Below, one piece after another: positions 44,081 to 53,255 of a stretch of 64,000 nt of DNA. This DNA comes from Victivallales bacterium (GTDB lineage: Bacteria > Verrucomicrobiota > Lentisphaeria > Victivallales > GWF2-38-69), in the NCBI GenBank assembly GCA_021733985.1, contig JAIPJT010000006.1:19214-83213 (forward strand), in the 5' to 3' direction. Each line of letters starts with the position of its first letter. Positions within the stretch are counted from its first letter, which is position 1. The position numbers and the translations under genes were made by a program. The notes below the pieces were generated by a model, which ran no database searches, was not told the origin of the DNA, and saw nothing but the letters and a program-made list of their open reading frames with translations.

Positions 44081-46120
44081 TTATGAGATCGTTATTTTAG
44101 CTTCAGGATAATCAGCCTTGGTTGAGATGCACGGAGTAATTAGAATCATAAAAATAGTTAGAGGACCGATTCTTCCCAGAAACATCGTAACCATAATAAT
44201 TATCTTTCCAATTTCATCAAGTGCATTTGTGACACCCATTGATAACCCGACTGTTCCAAGGGCTGAGAAAGCTTCAAACACAAGATCTTTTGATGATGTA
44301 AACTGTGTCAGTTCTAAAGCTGTGATAGAACAGAATACCAGTATTATACCGGCGCAAACCACAGCAATAGCCTTATATACTGTTTTAGGCATTATTTTTC
44401 TATTTCTGATTATAATATCAGAATTGCCTCTTATAATTGAACTGATACAAAGTACAAGCATTGCCAGAGTAGTAGTTTTTATCCCTCCTGCAGTCCCGCC
44501 TGGACTTCCTCCTATAAACATAAAAATCAGCATAAAGAAATATGTAGGGGGACTAATAGAAGAAATATCAACAGAATTAAAACCGGCTGTACGCAAAGTT
44601 ACTGACTGAAACCAGGCATTATTTATTTTATCCCAAAAGGAAAGACCATTTAAAGCCTCATTCCACTCAACAGTTGCTATATATATCGTCCCTGTAACAA
44701 GAAGTAATATTGTTGTTATGAGAACAATATAAGCGTGAACAGATATTTTTCTGAAAGAAATAAATTTTGGGACCAGTACACATACCCCTGGAGATAGTCC
44801 ACCAAGAATTATAAGAAATGCGACTGTTTGTAATATTAACGGCTGATTATGATAATTAATGAGGCTGTTCGATTGAAGAGAAAAGCCGGCATTACAAAAA
44901 GCAGATACAGAAGTAAATATTCCTCTCCACAAGGAGGAAGTGAAATTGTTTTCGTTAAAATAAAAAAGTAACGTTAAAATAACTGCACCTATCAGTTCTG
45001 ATACAAAAGTGAATATGATAACTCTCATAATAGATTTATAAAGCTGTGAATGTTCATCACCGCTTATAGTAGCCAAAATCCGTTCTTGCTTAATTGAAAA
45101 ACGTTTACCTAAAGAATAAACGACTGTAGTTGCAATAGCCATAATCCCTAATCCTCCGGTTTGAATCAAAACCATTATAACAAGCTGTCCAAAAAAAGAA
45201 AAATCCACTGGTGTGTCGAGTACGATCAGGCCTGTTACGCAAACAGAACTTACAGATGTAAAGACTGCATCAATCGGTGAAATTATTTTCCCGGCAGCAG
45301 CTGATATAGGAAGCATTAATAACAGAGAACCAACGCAAATTAAAGCAAAAAAAGTAAAGAATAATATTCTTGCGGGATGATTTATCACGGGTTCGAACCA
45401 TGAAAAATTTAGGCTCTCTGTATTATTATTATTAATAAGAGAAATTAGACAGTTTATGGGCCATAAAATAGCAAACCATATTATATGGAAATTGATAAAC
45501 GAACCTATAATTACGAAAAGAAGAATTGCGGGGAAAAATACAAAGCATAATTTTTCTCTTTTTGTGTTTGAATAATTATAACTCCAAGCAAATCCTAAAA
45601 TTCCTGATATAAAACATGAAAGGAATACAACCACGGTTATATAGCAGGGATCATTGTAAAAAGTAGAATATGTTAATACAGTAAATATAATCGAAATAAT
45701 ACTTGCGGATTTAGCTCTATTTAAATATCTGATTTCATTATTAAATTGAAAGTTAATCGTTGAAGTATGTTCGCTTATATAAAAAATTAGATATGAAAAG
45801 AGGATAATAAATATTAAAAAGCCGTAAGTGCTTGTCATAGTGAATTTTAAAAAGATTGCTGCAGATAATAAAATACCTATATATGCCAAATTTTTGCTTA
45901 GCATAAGTTTATACACTGTAAATATACCGGCGGCAAACAAAAAAACTGATGAAATAACAGTTAGAATGAATGGTAAAGAAGAAAAGTTTAATCCTTGATT
46001 ACCAAAAAACCAGAAATAAAGAGCGGGCGGAATAGTGGAAAATATAAATAAACTTCCTTCGAGTCGATAAATAGGTAACATTTCAGGATTATACTTATTA
46101 AATTGCTGTTCGTCTTTCAT
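44081..46120 (-). CDS. KtrB/TrkH-type K+ channel subunit with N-terminal extension
   Basis: Ion-conducting subunit of a Ktr-type system. Four P-loop-like segments are visible: SVSSVCVTGL, TSVSAFCNAGF, RTAGFNSVD and ALGTVGLSMG. The N-terminal ~225 residues are an additional hydrophobic, multi-helix region absent from standard KtrB (~450 residues), giving 679 in total. That extension is the oddity. The partner RCK protein follows 22 bases downstream. K+ uptake via sodium coupling or otherwise is inferred from the family. Confidence 0.85.
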   Translation of the reverse strand: MKDEQQFNKYNPEMLPIYRLEGSLFIFSTIPPALYFWFFGNQGLNFSSLPFILTVISSVFLFAAGIFTVYKLMLSKNLAYIGILLSAAIFLKFTMTSTYGFLIFIILFSYLIFYISEHTSTINFQFNNEIRYLNRAKSASIISIIFTVLTYSTFYNDPCYITVVVFLSCFISGILGFAWSYNYSNTKREKLCFVFFPAILLFVIIGSFINFHIIWFAILWPINCLISLINNNNTESLNFSWFEPVINHPARILFFTFFALICVGSLLLMLPISAAAGKIISPIDAVFTSVSSVCVTGLIVLDTPVDFSFFGQLVIMVLIQTGGLGIMAIATTVVYSLGKRFSIKQERILATISGDEHSQLYKSIMRVIIFTFVSELIGAVILTLLFYFNENNFTSSLWRGIFTSVSAFCNAGFSLQSNSLINYHNQPLILQTVAFLIILGGLSPGVCVLVPKFISFRKISVHAYIVLITTILLLVTGTIYIATVEWNEALNGLSFWDKINNAWFQSVTLRTAGFNSVDISSISPPTYFFMLIFMFIGGSPGGTAGGIKTTTLAMLVLCISSIIRGNSDIIIRNRKIMPKTVYKAIAVVCAGIILVFCSITALELTQFTSSKDLVFEAFSALGTVGLSMGVTNALDEIGKIIIMVTMFLGRIGPLTIFMILITPCISTKADYPEAKITIS

Positions 46121-46257
46121 AAATTGTAAAATAATTGATTTGTAAAGTTCAGAATAACTTTATTTGTATCATACATAATTTCAATATTTTTATTACTATA
46201 TTTCAAAAATTAATTCAGCTTTTGTATGTATGCGTACATGAAATATTTCCTTTTTCC

Positions 46258-47778
46258 TTATTTCTTCCAGAAAGTCGGCAGGAAAATTACAAGGACAGTA
46301 TATAATTCAAGCCTGCCTAAGAGCATTTCAAAAGTAAGAAGGAGTTTCCCGGAAACAGAAAACCATGCATAAGTGCAGGCCGGGCCGACATCTGCTAAAC
46401 CGGGCCCTATATTTCCTATACAGGCAGCTGACGCTGTGAGAGCGGTAACAATGTCCCTGGTCCCCAAACAGCACAGCAGAATGCTGAATAAAACAAAGAG
46501 GCCAATAAAAATAAAAAAAAAGGATAGAGTCCTATGTAGAATGGTATTATCGATTCTGTGTCCATTAAGGCGAATATTGGACAACGATCGCACAAACAGC
46601 CTTCTTTCAATCTGGGCAATGCTGTATTTAAGCAGAAGCAGTATTCTTGAGTTTTTGATTCCGCCGCCGGTCGAACCGCCGCAGCCGCCGATAAACATAA
46701 GTATAAGCAGTATAAGGCCGCAGTAGGCCGGCCATAAGTTGAAATCTGCAGTTGCAAACCCTGTTGTTGTTATTATTGATACAACCTGGAATACAGAAAA
46801 CCTTAATGATTCAAAAAACCCGGCATTTTTATACATTACTCCTGAAGTCATTTCTATATCCGTTCCAGTCAGTGATATAGCCACAGTAACAGTTGCTATT
46901 AGTATAATAAAAAAATAAAATCTGAATTCTTCATCTTTAAAATGCATTAAAGGTTTTCCCCGTAAAAGTTTGTAGTGAAGTACAAAGTTGGCACCTGCTA
47001 GAAACATAAAGAAAGTCACTATTGAGTCGATATAGACACTATTGTAGGCGCCTATACTTGCCTGCTGTGTAGAAAACCCTCCAGTGGCAATTGTACTGCA
47101 TGTCGTACACCATGATTCGAACAATGTCATCCCGCCGCTCCAAAGCAGGACTGTTTCTATTACCGAAAGCAACACATAAACTGTCCAGAGTATTTTCGCA
47201 GATGTTGCTATACGAGGAGTAATCTGGTCATCTGTAGGGCCTGGAACTTCGGCATTATATAACTGATGTGCACTCAGCCCTAAAGTAGGAAGAATCGCCA
47301 GAGAAAGTACGACAATTCCCATACCCCCGAGCCAGTGTGTCAGACTTCTCCAGTAAAGGAGCCCGGCCGGTAAGTCTGCAAGTCCGTGACTCAACTTTGT
47401 CCCGGTAGCTAATGCAAGATCTGGGCTTATAATACTTGCTCCGGTCGTTGTGAATCCGGACATGGTTTCAAAAAATGCGTCGTACCAGTTGAAGTGAGAT
47501 ACCAGGCAGAAAGGGATGGAACCGAAGATAGCGGCAAACAGCCAACCGAAAGTAACGATGCCGAACCCTTCCCTGAAACCGAACTGGATCTCAGTTTCCC
47601 GAAATATATACCTGAATGCAGCTCCAACAGCGATTGTGAAAACTGATGATATTAAAAGGCGACATATAACGGAGGAGCTGTTGTCCATAAGCCAGGCTAC
47701 AGGTACCGAAGAAAACATCGCTATTCCAATGACAACCGTTAATGATGATACTACTTTTATGACAAGCTTAATATTCAT
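46258..47778 (-). CDS. TrkH-type K+ transporter subunit
   Basis: Second channel subunit in this cluster, 506 residues. Selectivity-filter regions: TMSGFTTTGAS, TCSTIATGGFST, SIITTTGFAT and ACIGNIGPG. It belongs to the TrkH/TrkG/KtrB superfamily. The start lies 7 bases after the trkA-type gene, which indicates one transcript. With 46120 downstream it shows that two K+ uptake systems are encoded side by side. The closeness to TrkH is by length and partner type (a 461-residue double-RCK TrkA). Confidence 0.9.
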   Translation of the reverse strand: MNIKLVIKVVSSLTVVIGIAMFSSVPVAWLMDNSSSVICRLLISSVFTIAVGAAFRYIFRETEIQFGFREGFGIVTFGWLFAAIFGSIPFCLVSHFNWYDAFFETMSGFTTTGASIISPDLALATGTKLSHGLADLPAGLLYWRSLTHWLGGMGIVVLSLAILPTLGLSAHQLYNAEVPGPTDDQITPRIATSAKILWTVYVLLSVIETVLLWSGGMTLFESWCTTCSTIATGGFSTQQASIGAYNSVYIDSIVTFFMFLAGANFVLHYKLLRGKPLMHFKDEEFRFYFFIILIATVTVAISLTGTDIEMTSGVMYKNAGFFESLRFSVFQVVSIITTTGFATADFNLWPAYCGLILLILMFIGGCGGSTGGGIKNSRILLLLKYSIAQIERRLFVRSLSNIRLNGHRIDNTILHRTLSFFFIFIGLFVLFSILLCCLGTRDIVTALTASAACIGNIGPGLADVGPACTYAWFSVSGKLLLTFEMLLGRLELYTVLVIFLPTFWKK

Positions 47779-47785
47779 TTATAGT

Positions 47786-49171
47786 TTATTTATTACTTTT
47801 CGTTCTGAAAAATCTTCTGTTTTTAAATAGAATCTCAAGTTTTTTAATAACAGTTGGTGTGGATATGGCTACAACCTGATCACCCGGTTTAAGCTGGAGG
47901 CTGCCGGTAACAGGCATAAATTTGGTATTTCTGAAGACTACAGAGAGTACAGCAGGCAGTTCATCGTCGAACATGGAAATCTCCTTTTCACAGATTTTGG
48001 AAGAAGGTTTTACATCCAGTTCATAGACATAGGTATTATTAATCCTCTGGAGTATAGCGTTGATTCTTCCAATGTCTGTATCGAGTATCTTAAGTACAGA
48101 GTTGACAGCAGCTATTCTCGGACTGAAACCGCAGTCTATAGCATTTATTCCGGGGACTATATCTACATACTCCGCTTTGTTAGTTATTGTTATAACTTTC
48201 TTAGCCCCTTTCTTTTTAGCCAGAATGCAGGTTAAAATATTTTCCTCGTCATCTTCTGAGGTGCTTATAAAAGCTTCACATCCGGAAACGCCGGCTTCTT
48301 CAAGGACATCACTGTTAGTGGGGTCCCCGGTTATTACCATAAAACCATCATCAAGTTCGCTTAATAAATTTTCTCCTTCAGCAGCTGATTTCTCAATAAG
48401 CCTTATCTTATAACCGAGCTTTAAAAGCCTTTTGGTTAAACCTTTACCGGTTTTAGTTATACCTACTATGATAATTGTTTTTTTAGGCTGAGCATCAGGG
48501 TTGGCATAGTCTATAAACTTTTTTATATCCCTTTTATGGCCGGCTATATACACCTCATCATCTCCGGCAAATATAGTGTTCCCGAACGGTGTAAGCAGTT
48601 TCTGGTTCCGTATAATAGCTGAAAAAGTTATTCTCTTAAGCAGTTCCTGGTCAGGAAAATCAAGAATTCTGGTCCCGGTGACCGGTGAAAGCTTTGGTAT
48701 CTTTACCGCAGTTAATTTAATATCAGGAACATTGAATGTGATATTCTCTACAATGGAATTATGCGCAAGAACATTGGCTATTTTATCAATGCATTCAAAA
48801 ACAGGATATATAATATGGTCAATACCGAGCGTTTTCGGAGTAAAACCGGCTTTTTCCGCAAAGAAATCGTTTGATGACAGACGGCATACTGTTGTTTTTA
48901 CTTTGAAATGTTTCGCAATTTGACATGCCAGAATATTCGATGCATCATTCCCGGTTACAGCTATTACCAGGTCCGCAGTTTCAATCTTTGAACTCAATAG
49001 AGTGTTTACCGAGCCGCAGCTGCCGCAAACAGTCATAACATCAAGTTTATCTTTCAATCTCCCTAAAAGATATTGAGAAATATCAACAACAACAATGTCA
49101 TTCTGCTTATTATACAGTGTATATGAGAGCTGTTTTCCTACTTCACCCGCCCCAAGTATTATTATATTCAT
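47786..49171 (-). CDS. trkA: TrkA K+ uptake protein (double RCK)
   Basis: 461-residue peripheral membrane protein with two RCK units. Each has a Rossmann nucleotide site: NIIILGAGEVGKQLSY (about 1-16) and TIIIVGITKTGKGLTKRLL (about 232-250). RCK_C lobes follow at ~145-225 and ~375-455. It forms a Trk system with the TrkH gene just downstream. No ribosome site stands out but the ATG at 49171 gives the expected N-terminus. It is the first gene of a five-gene minus-strand potassium cluster. Confidence 0.92.
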   Translation of the reverse strand: MNIIILGAGEVGKQLSYTLYNKQNDIVVVDISQYLLGRLKDKLDVMTVCGSCGSVNTLLSSKIETADLVIAVTGNDASNILACQIAKHFKVKTTVCRLSSNDFFAEKAGFTPKTLGIDHIIYPVFECIDKIANVLAHNSIVENITFNVPDIKLTAVKIPKLSPVTGTRILDFPDQELLKRITFSAIIRNQKLLTPFGNTIFAGDDEVYIAGHKRDIKKFIDYANPDAQPKKTIIIVGITKTGKGLTKRLLKLGYKIRLIEKSAAEGENLLSELDDGFMVITGDPTNSDVLEEAGVSGCEAFISTSEDDEENILTCILAKKKGAKKVITITNKAEYVDIVPGINAIDCGFSPRIAAVNSVLKILDTDIGRINAILQRINNTYVYELDVKPSSKICEKEISMFDDELPAVLSVVFRNTKFMPVTGSLQLKPGDQVVAISTPTVIKKLEILFKNRRFFRTKSNK

Positions 49172-49346
49172 TTTAAGTAGTATGACCGAAGTTAAAGTTA
49201 ATATTTTTCCAAAAAGACAATAACACGCTTATTATATCAGCACAACAGCCATAATCAACTGCATTAAAAGCATATTTATTTAAAGAAAACTCCGGATTCT
49301 GAAACCCCAGTTCCAGCTCTGCAGTATGCGGGATTTACTTAATAAC

Positions 49347-49709
49347 TTAATTCGCTTCCAGGCTGCGGGTTGCGACGAGATTTGCACCGGTTCCGGCAAT
49401 ATTTTTACATATGACTTCCCCGACCTTCACCGGGGCTTTGACTTCTATCCTGAAAACCTCCTCCATAACCTTTTTCATTAAACATTTTCCAACTGTAGTA
49501 TCAGTTTTTACCGGAAGGAGGTCGATTGAAGCACCTTTTATTTTTACTGTAGAAGTAACAACTCGTTCAGGATTAAAAATTTCCTTTTCAGCATAGGCTT
49601 TGCCGCGTTTACAAGTTGCACCGTCAACACTGATTATTTTATTTGGCTCGTATATTACATCCAGGCTACAGCCCAGTGGACAGCTTATGCAGATTAAATT
49701 CTTTTTCAT
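49347..49709 (-). CDS. DUF1667 small cysteine-rich protein of the glpA-type cassette
   Basis: 120 residues with CISCPLGCSL near the N-terminus and a further Cys in GATCKRG. It belongs to DUF1667, which in many anaerobes follows a glpA-type oxidoreductase and an FAD-dependent oxidoreductase. Here the third gene of that set, 30 bases downstream. Possibly an FeS or electron-transfer component, but the role is not known. It has a GGAGG ribosome site. Confidence 0.85.
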   Translation of the reverse strand: MKKNLICISCPLGCSLDVIYEPNKIISVDGATCKRGKAYAEKEIFNPERVVTSTVKIKGASIDLLPVKTDTTVGKCLMKKVMEEVFRIEVKAPVKVGEVICKNIAGTGANLVATRSLEAN

Positions 49710-49739
49710 TATATAATAATCCTCCGTAAAAAGTTTATG

Positions 49740-50987
49740 CTATTCAAAATAGACATCGAGCTGACTACAGTTTTCGGGAAGTTTCTTTAATGGGATCCGC
49801 TGCATTTCACTCGGAAATACTTTTCTATGTTTTTTCTTATACAAGATTTCATCCCCGGATTTCACATAAAGAGTAACATTTTCAGCCGGTGCCATTGACC
49901 TCAGCGATATAAGGTTTTCTTTCCCGGTTTCAGCTTTGGACGGAAGTACATATCTGACAAGGTTTCCCGGCTTGACCGGAATCTCCTCTGCCTTTTCAAG
50001 TAGGTTCATAATATATTTAGAGGCAGCTTTTCCGCATATTTCAGATTCTTCAGAAACATAATCTACAAGGTCATGAACATGAAGAACATTGCCGCAGGCA
50101 AAAACTCCGGGAATGTTTGTCATCAGATTATCGTCTACCAACGGTCCGCTTGTCACTTTGTCAAGCTCAACACCGATTTTAAGAGAAAGTTCATTTTCCG
50201 GTATCAAGCCTACAGATAAAAGCAGAGAGTCACACTTAAGGGTGAACTGTTCTTTCTTCAGCGGCTCGCGATATTCATCTATAGGTGCTATATCAACTTC
50301 AGTTATCCTGCTGTTGCCTTTTATATTTGTAACTGTATGAGAAAGGTAAAGCGGAATGTTAAAATCATTGAGACACTGAACAATATTTCTGTTCAGACCG
50401 CCCGGATACGACTGAAGTTCAACAACAGCTTTAACTCTTGCACCTTCCCATGTCATGCGCCTTGCCATTATAAGCCCTATGTCTCCGGATCCGAGTACGA
50501 CAATTTCCCTGCCCGGCATGTAACCAAACCTGTTAACCAGTTTTTGTGCAAGCCCTGCTGTCATAACTCCTGCCGGCCGGCTTCCGGGTATAGCAATATT
50601 GCCACGGTTTCTTTCCCTGCAGCCCATTGCAAGAATGACTACTTTTGCTTCAGCCTGGACAAGCCCTTCTTTTTCTGACATCAGTATAACTGTTTTAGAA
50701 TCGCCGTTATCTATAATGTCCACCGCACATGTATTGACCATGGTACTGATGTTTGTTTCATTAACTAAGTCAATATATCTTTCAGCATATTCAGGGCCTG
50801 TAAGTTCCTCTTTAAACCTGTGCAGGCCGAAACCGTTATGTATACACTGTAGCAGGATGCCCCCGAGTGCATCTTCACGTTCAGTAAGAAGAATATTATC
50901 GATTCCGTTATTTCTTAATGATAAGGCTGCAGCCAGACCAGCGGGGCCGCCCCCGATTACGATTGCATTAAACTCTTTTCTGATCAT
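49740..50987 (-). CDS. NAD(P)/FAD-dependent oxidoreductase of the glpA cassette
   Basis: 415-residue pyridine-nucleotide-type flavoprotein. It has FAD motif VIGGGPAGLAAALSL at the N-terminus, NAD motif VLGSGDIGLIMARR in the middle, and GVFACGNVLHVHDLVD near 293-308. It overlaps the preceding GlpA-like gene by four bases (ATGA), which indicates coupling. It probably passes electrons from the GlpA-like dehydrogenase to NAD(P) or another carrier. Substrate is not determined. Confidence 0.87.
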   Translation of the reverse strand: MIRKEFNAIVIGGGPAGLAAALSLRNNGIDNILLTEREDALGGILLQCIHNGFGLHRFKEELTGPEYAERYIDLVNETNISTMVNTCAVDIIDNGDSKTVILMSEKEGLVQAEAKVVILAMGCRERNRGNIAIPGSRPAGVMTAGLAQKLVNRFGYMPGREIVVLGSGDIGLIMARRMTWEGARVKAVVELQSYPGGLNRNIVQCLNDFNIPLYLSHTVTNIKGNSRITEVDIAPIDEYREPLKKEQFTLKCDSLLLSVGLIPENELSLKIGVELDKVTSGPLVDDNLMTNIPGVFACGNVLHVHDLVDYVSEESEICGKAASKYIMNLLEKAEEIPVKPGNLVRYVLPSKAETGKENLISLRSMAPAENVTLYVKSGDEILYKKKHRKVFPSEMQRIPLKKLPENCSQLDVYFE

Positions 50988-52450
50988 TTTCCGTTTCCTT
51001 TCTGTATTGGATACGGTGCAATTTCTGAACCTTTTCCTTTTTTACTTATCAGCTCAAACGGTATTCCGGTTTCTCTGTGTATGATTTCCATAACTCTCGA
51101 AGTACAGAAACCTCCCTGGCATCTTCCGGTACCGGCTCTTGTAGCAAATTTTACACCGTCAAGCGTGGTATGTCCGGATTTTATTGCTGCTACAATTTCA
51201 CCTTCAGTAATATTTTCACAGCGGCACACAAGCTTAGAGTAATCGCTGTCCTTTTTTACTGCATTGTCATAATTGTTAAAATCTCTCTCATCGATAAAGT
51301 GCCTTATCCTGACAAACCTGCTTTTCCTCTGAGGATTGAAATCCGGTTTATGTTCAAGTTTAACTCCTTCTTTGATAAGTACATTTCTTATGTACTCGGC
51401 TATTGCCGGAGAAGCAGTTAAACCCGGTGACTGTATTCCCGCCGCATTGATAAAACCCTCCACTTCTGTTTTGCCGAGGATAAAATCACCGCCTGTAGCA
51501 ACCGGCCTAAGGCCGACAAATGAAGTTATAATATCGGAAGTCCTAATACCCGGAACCATTTTCTGGGCATACTGAAATACCTCTTTAAGGCCTTCTCTGG
51601 AAGTACTGAGGTCATGTTTATCATCTACGTCAACTGCTGTAGGTCCTACCATTACCGGCCCGTCTACAGTCGGAATTACCAGCATCCCTTTTGAGGTCTG
51701 CTTCGGACATGGAAAAATAACTCGGTGAACAAGCCGGCTCACCCTTCTGTCAAGAAGGTATTCCTCGCCTTTCCTCGGATGAATTTTGAAGTTATGCAAC
51801 CCGACATAACTGGCTATATTATCAGCGAAGAGGCCTGCGGCATTTATAATATATCTTGAGATTATCTTATTACCGTTTTCTGTCTCTATTTCAAATTGCT
51901 CTTCAGTGTTTTTACCAATCCAGGAGACTTTGCTTTCCAAAAAAAGCTCGACCCCGTTTTCTACGGCATTGTCAATCAGGGAAAAACAGTATTCATACGG
52001 GCATATTACACCGGCAGTGGGCGCGTACAGGGCCCCCATAACGTCCGGATTAAGGTTAGGTTCCATTTCCAAAACTCTTTCACGTCCTATAAGCTCCAGG
52101 TATGGTACCTTATTTTGCAATCCTCTTTCATAATATGTCTGCAGTATTCTCAGTTCATCTTCAGTGTAAGCAACCATAAATTCACCCCTTCTTTCAAAAG
52201 GGAAGTCGAGTTCTTCGCTGAGCTGGTCAAACATTCTGTTGCCCGGGACTACCAGCTGCCCTTTCAGTGTTTCCGGCGGAGCATGGAAACCGCCATGAAT
52301 AATACCGGAGTTGGCCTTGCTTGCACCAAATGATACATCTGCCTCCTTTTCAATTACTGCGGTACCGAGTTTATAGCGGGATAATTCCCTGGCTATTGCA
52401 GCTCCGACAACTCCGCAGCCTATGACAGCGACATCAAATTTTTTCTGCAT
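50984..52450 (-). CDS. GlpA-type FAD-dependent dehydrogenase with BFD-like [2Fe-2S] domain
   Basis: 488-residue FAD-linked dehydrogenase similar to anaerobic glycerol-3-phosphate dehydrogenase A and L-2-hydroxyglutarate oxidase. The N-terminal FAD fold reads VIGCGVVGAAIARELS. The C-terminal ~70 residues have C-x-C (LVCRCENI) and C-x4-C (GRCQGGFC), the pattern of a BFD-like [2Fe-2S] domain. It lies first in a three-gene cassette seen in anaerobes that links glycerol-3-phosphate (or a 2-hydroxyacid) oxidation to electron carriers. No glpK or glpF gene is near. Confidence 0.88.
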   Translation of the reverse strand: MQKKFDVAVIGCGVVGAAIARELSRYKLGTAVIEKEADVSFGASKANSGIIHGGFHAPPETLKGQLVVPGNRMFDQLSEELDFPFERRGEFMVAYTEDELRILQTYYERGLQNKVPYLELIGRERVLEMEPNLNPDVMGALYAPTAGVICPYEYCFSLIDNAVENGVELFLESKVSWIGKNTEEQFEIETENGNKIISRYIINAAGLFADNIASYVGLHNFKIHPRKGEEYLLDRRVSRLVHRVIFPCPKQTSKGMLVIPTVDGPVMVGPTAVDVDDKHDLSTSREGLKEVFQYAQKMVPGIRTSDIITSFVGLRPVATGGDFILGKTEVEGFINAAGIQSPGLTASPAIAEYIRNVLIKEGVKLEHKPDFNPQRKSRFVRIRHFIDERDFNNYDNAVKKDSDYSKLVCRCENITEGEIVAAIKSGHTTLDGVKFATRAGTGRCQGGFCTSRVMEIIHRETGIPFELISKKGKGSEIAPYPIQKGNGK

Positions 52451-52473
52451 TTTTGATACTCCTAAAATAAAGA

Positions 52474-52505
52474 ATTCACAGCGCCTTTAAAAAGTCGCTG
52501 TGAAT
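52474..52505 (-). terminator. Terminator of the LEA-like gene
   Basis: A perfect 10-bp inverted repeat (ATTCACAGCG at 52474-52483 and CGCTGTGAAT at 52496-52505) with a 12-base loop lies 29 bases after the stop codon of the minus-strand repeat protein and just before the GlpA-type gene. The minus-strand side runs into TCTTTATTTTA. Confidence 0.7.
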
Positions 52506-52534
52506 AAAAATAATTTTATAGCCTGTCAACTATT

Positions 52535-53122
52535 TTAGTTTTCGCTTTTCTTTTCAGAAGTTGTTGTTTTTTTTGCTGAAGAATGTGATTTAGATGTTGA
52601 TTTAGTTTCTTTTTTACCTGTAGTTTTCTTCTCTTTTTTATCAAATTTATTTAAAAAGTCATCAACAGAATCACGTACATTTTTAGCAGCGTCAGATGTG
52701 ATTTCACCTGATGCATCAAGCACGGAATCAAATGCTTTTCTTGTATTGCTGGCTGCATCTGAAGTAATGGTTTCGCCTGCGTCAAGGACAGAATCCAATA
52801 CACTTCTAACGCTTTTGCCTAAACTTGAACTGATATCTCCGGATGCGTCAAGAACCTGATTTAAAGATTCTCTAACATTCTTTTTAGTGCTGCTCCCTGT
52901 TTCTTTTGCTTTGTCCAGACCATCGTCGATAGCCTTATGTATATTTTCAGAAGCGGATTTTGAAATATTGCCGGCTGCATCCATAACTGCGTCTGTAGCA
53001 TCGTGAAGATTATTTGATATGTTATCAGGAATCTTTTTGTTGATTTCATCTACAACTGAATCAAACTTATCAGTAACCCATTTAGTTACATTGTCTTTTT
53101 CCGATTGTTTTTTCTCTGTCAT
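52535..53122 (-). CDS. LEA/apolipoprotein-like 22-residue repeat protein with Lys-rich tail
   Basis: 195 residues with no recognised enzyme domain. Residues 49-158 form five contiguous 22-residue repeats in register (49-70, 71-92, 93-114, 115-136, 137-158), each of the form ASGEITSDAAKNVRDS plus VDDFLN-like, i.e. 2x11 amphipathic-helix units as in group-3 LEA proteins and apolipoprotein A. Residues 160-195 form a Lys/Ser/Thr-rich tail (KKTTGKKETKST...) like histone-H1-type tails. No signal peptide. The start at 53122 follows a strong GGAGG site. It could protect membranes or proteins or compact DNA; this is inference. Confidence 0.75.
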   Translation of the reverse strand: MTEKKQSEKDNVTKWVTDKFDSVVDEINKKIPDNISNNLHDATDAVMDAAGNISKSASENIHKAIDDGLDKAKETGSSTKKNVRESLNQVLDASGDISSSLGKSVRSVLDSVLDAGETITSDAASNTRKAFDSVLDASGEITSDAAKNVRDSVDDFLNKFDKKEKKTTGKKETKSTSKSHSSAKKTTTSEKKSEN

Positions 53123-53222
53123 AATTGACCTCCATATATATTTGATGAACAGACATTCAGAATTTGAAATTCCAAATATGTAATATATATAGATTAATAC
53201 GTGAATTTTTTTTTTCAAGGAA

Positions 53223-53250
53223 TTGACACTCCCTTATTAAATAATATATG
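53223..53250 (+). promoter_or_regulatory. Sigma70-like promoter that would give a leaderless transcript
   Basis: TTGACA at 53223-53228 and TATATG at 53245-53250 are 16 bases apart. A start near 53257 would put the ATG at 53256 at the transcript's 5' end, so the downstream gene may be translated without a leader. Confidence 0.4.
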
Positions 53251-53255
53251 GAAAA

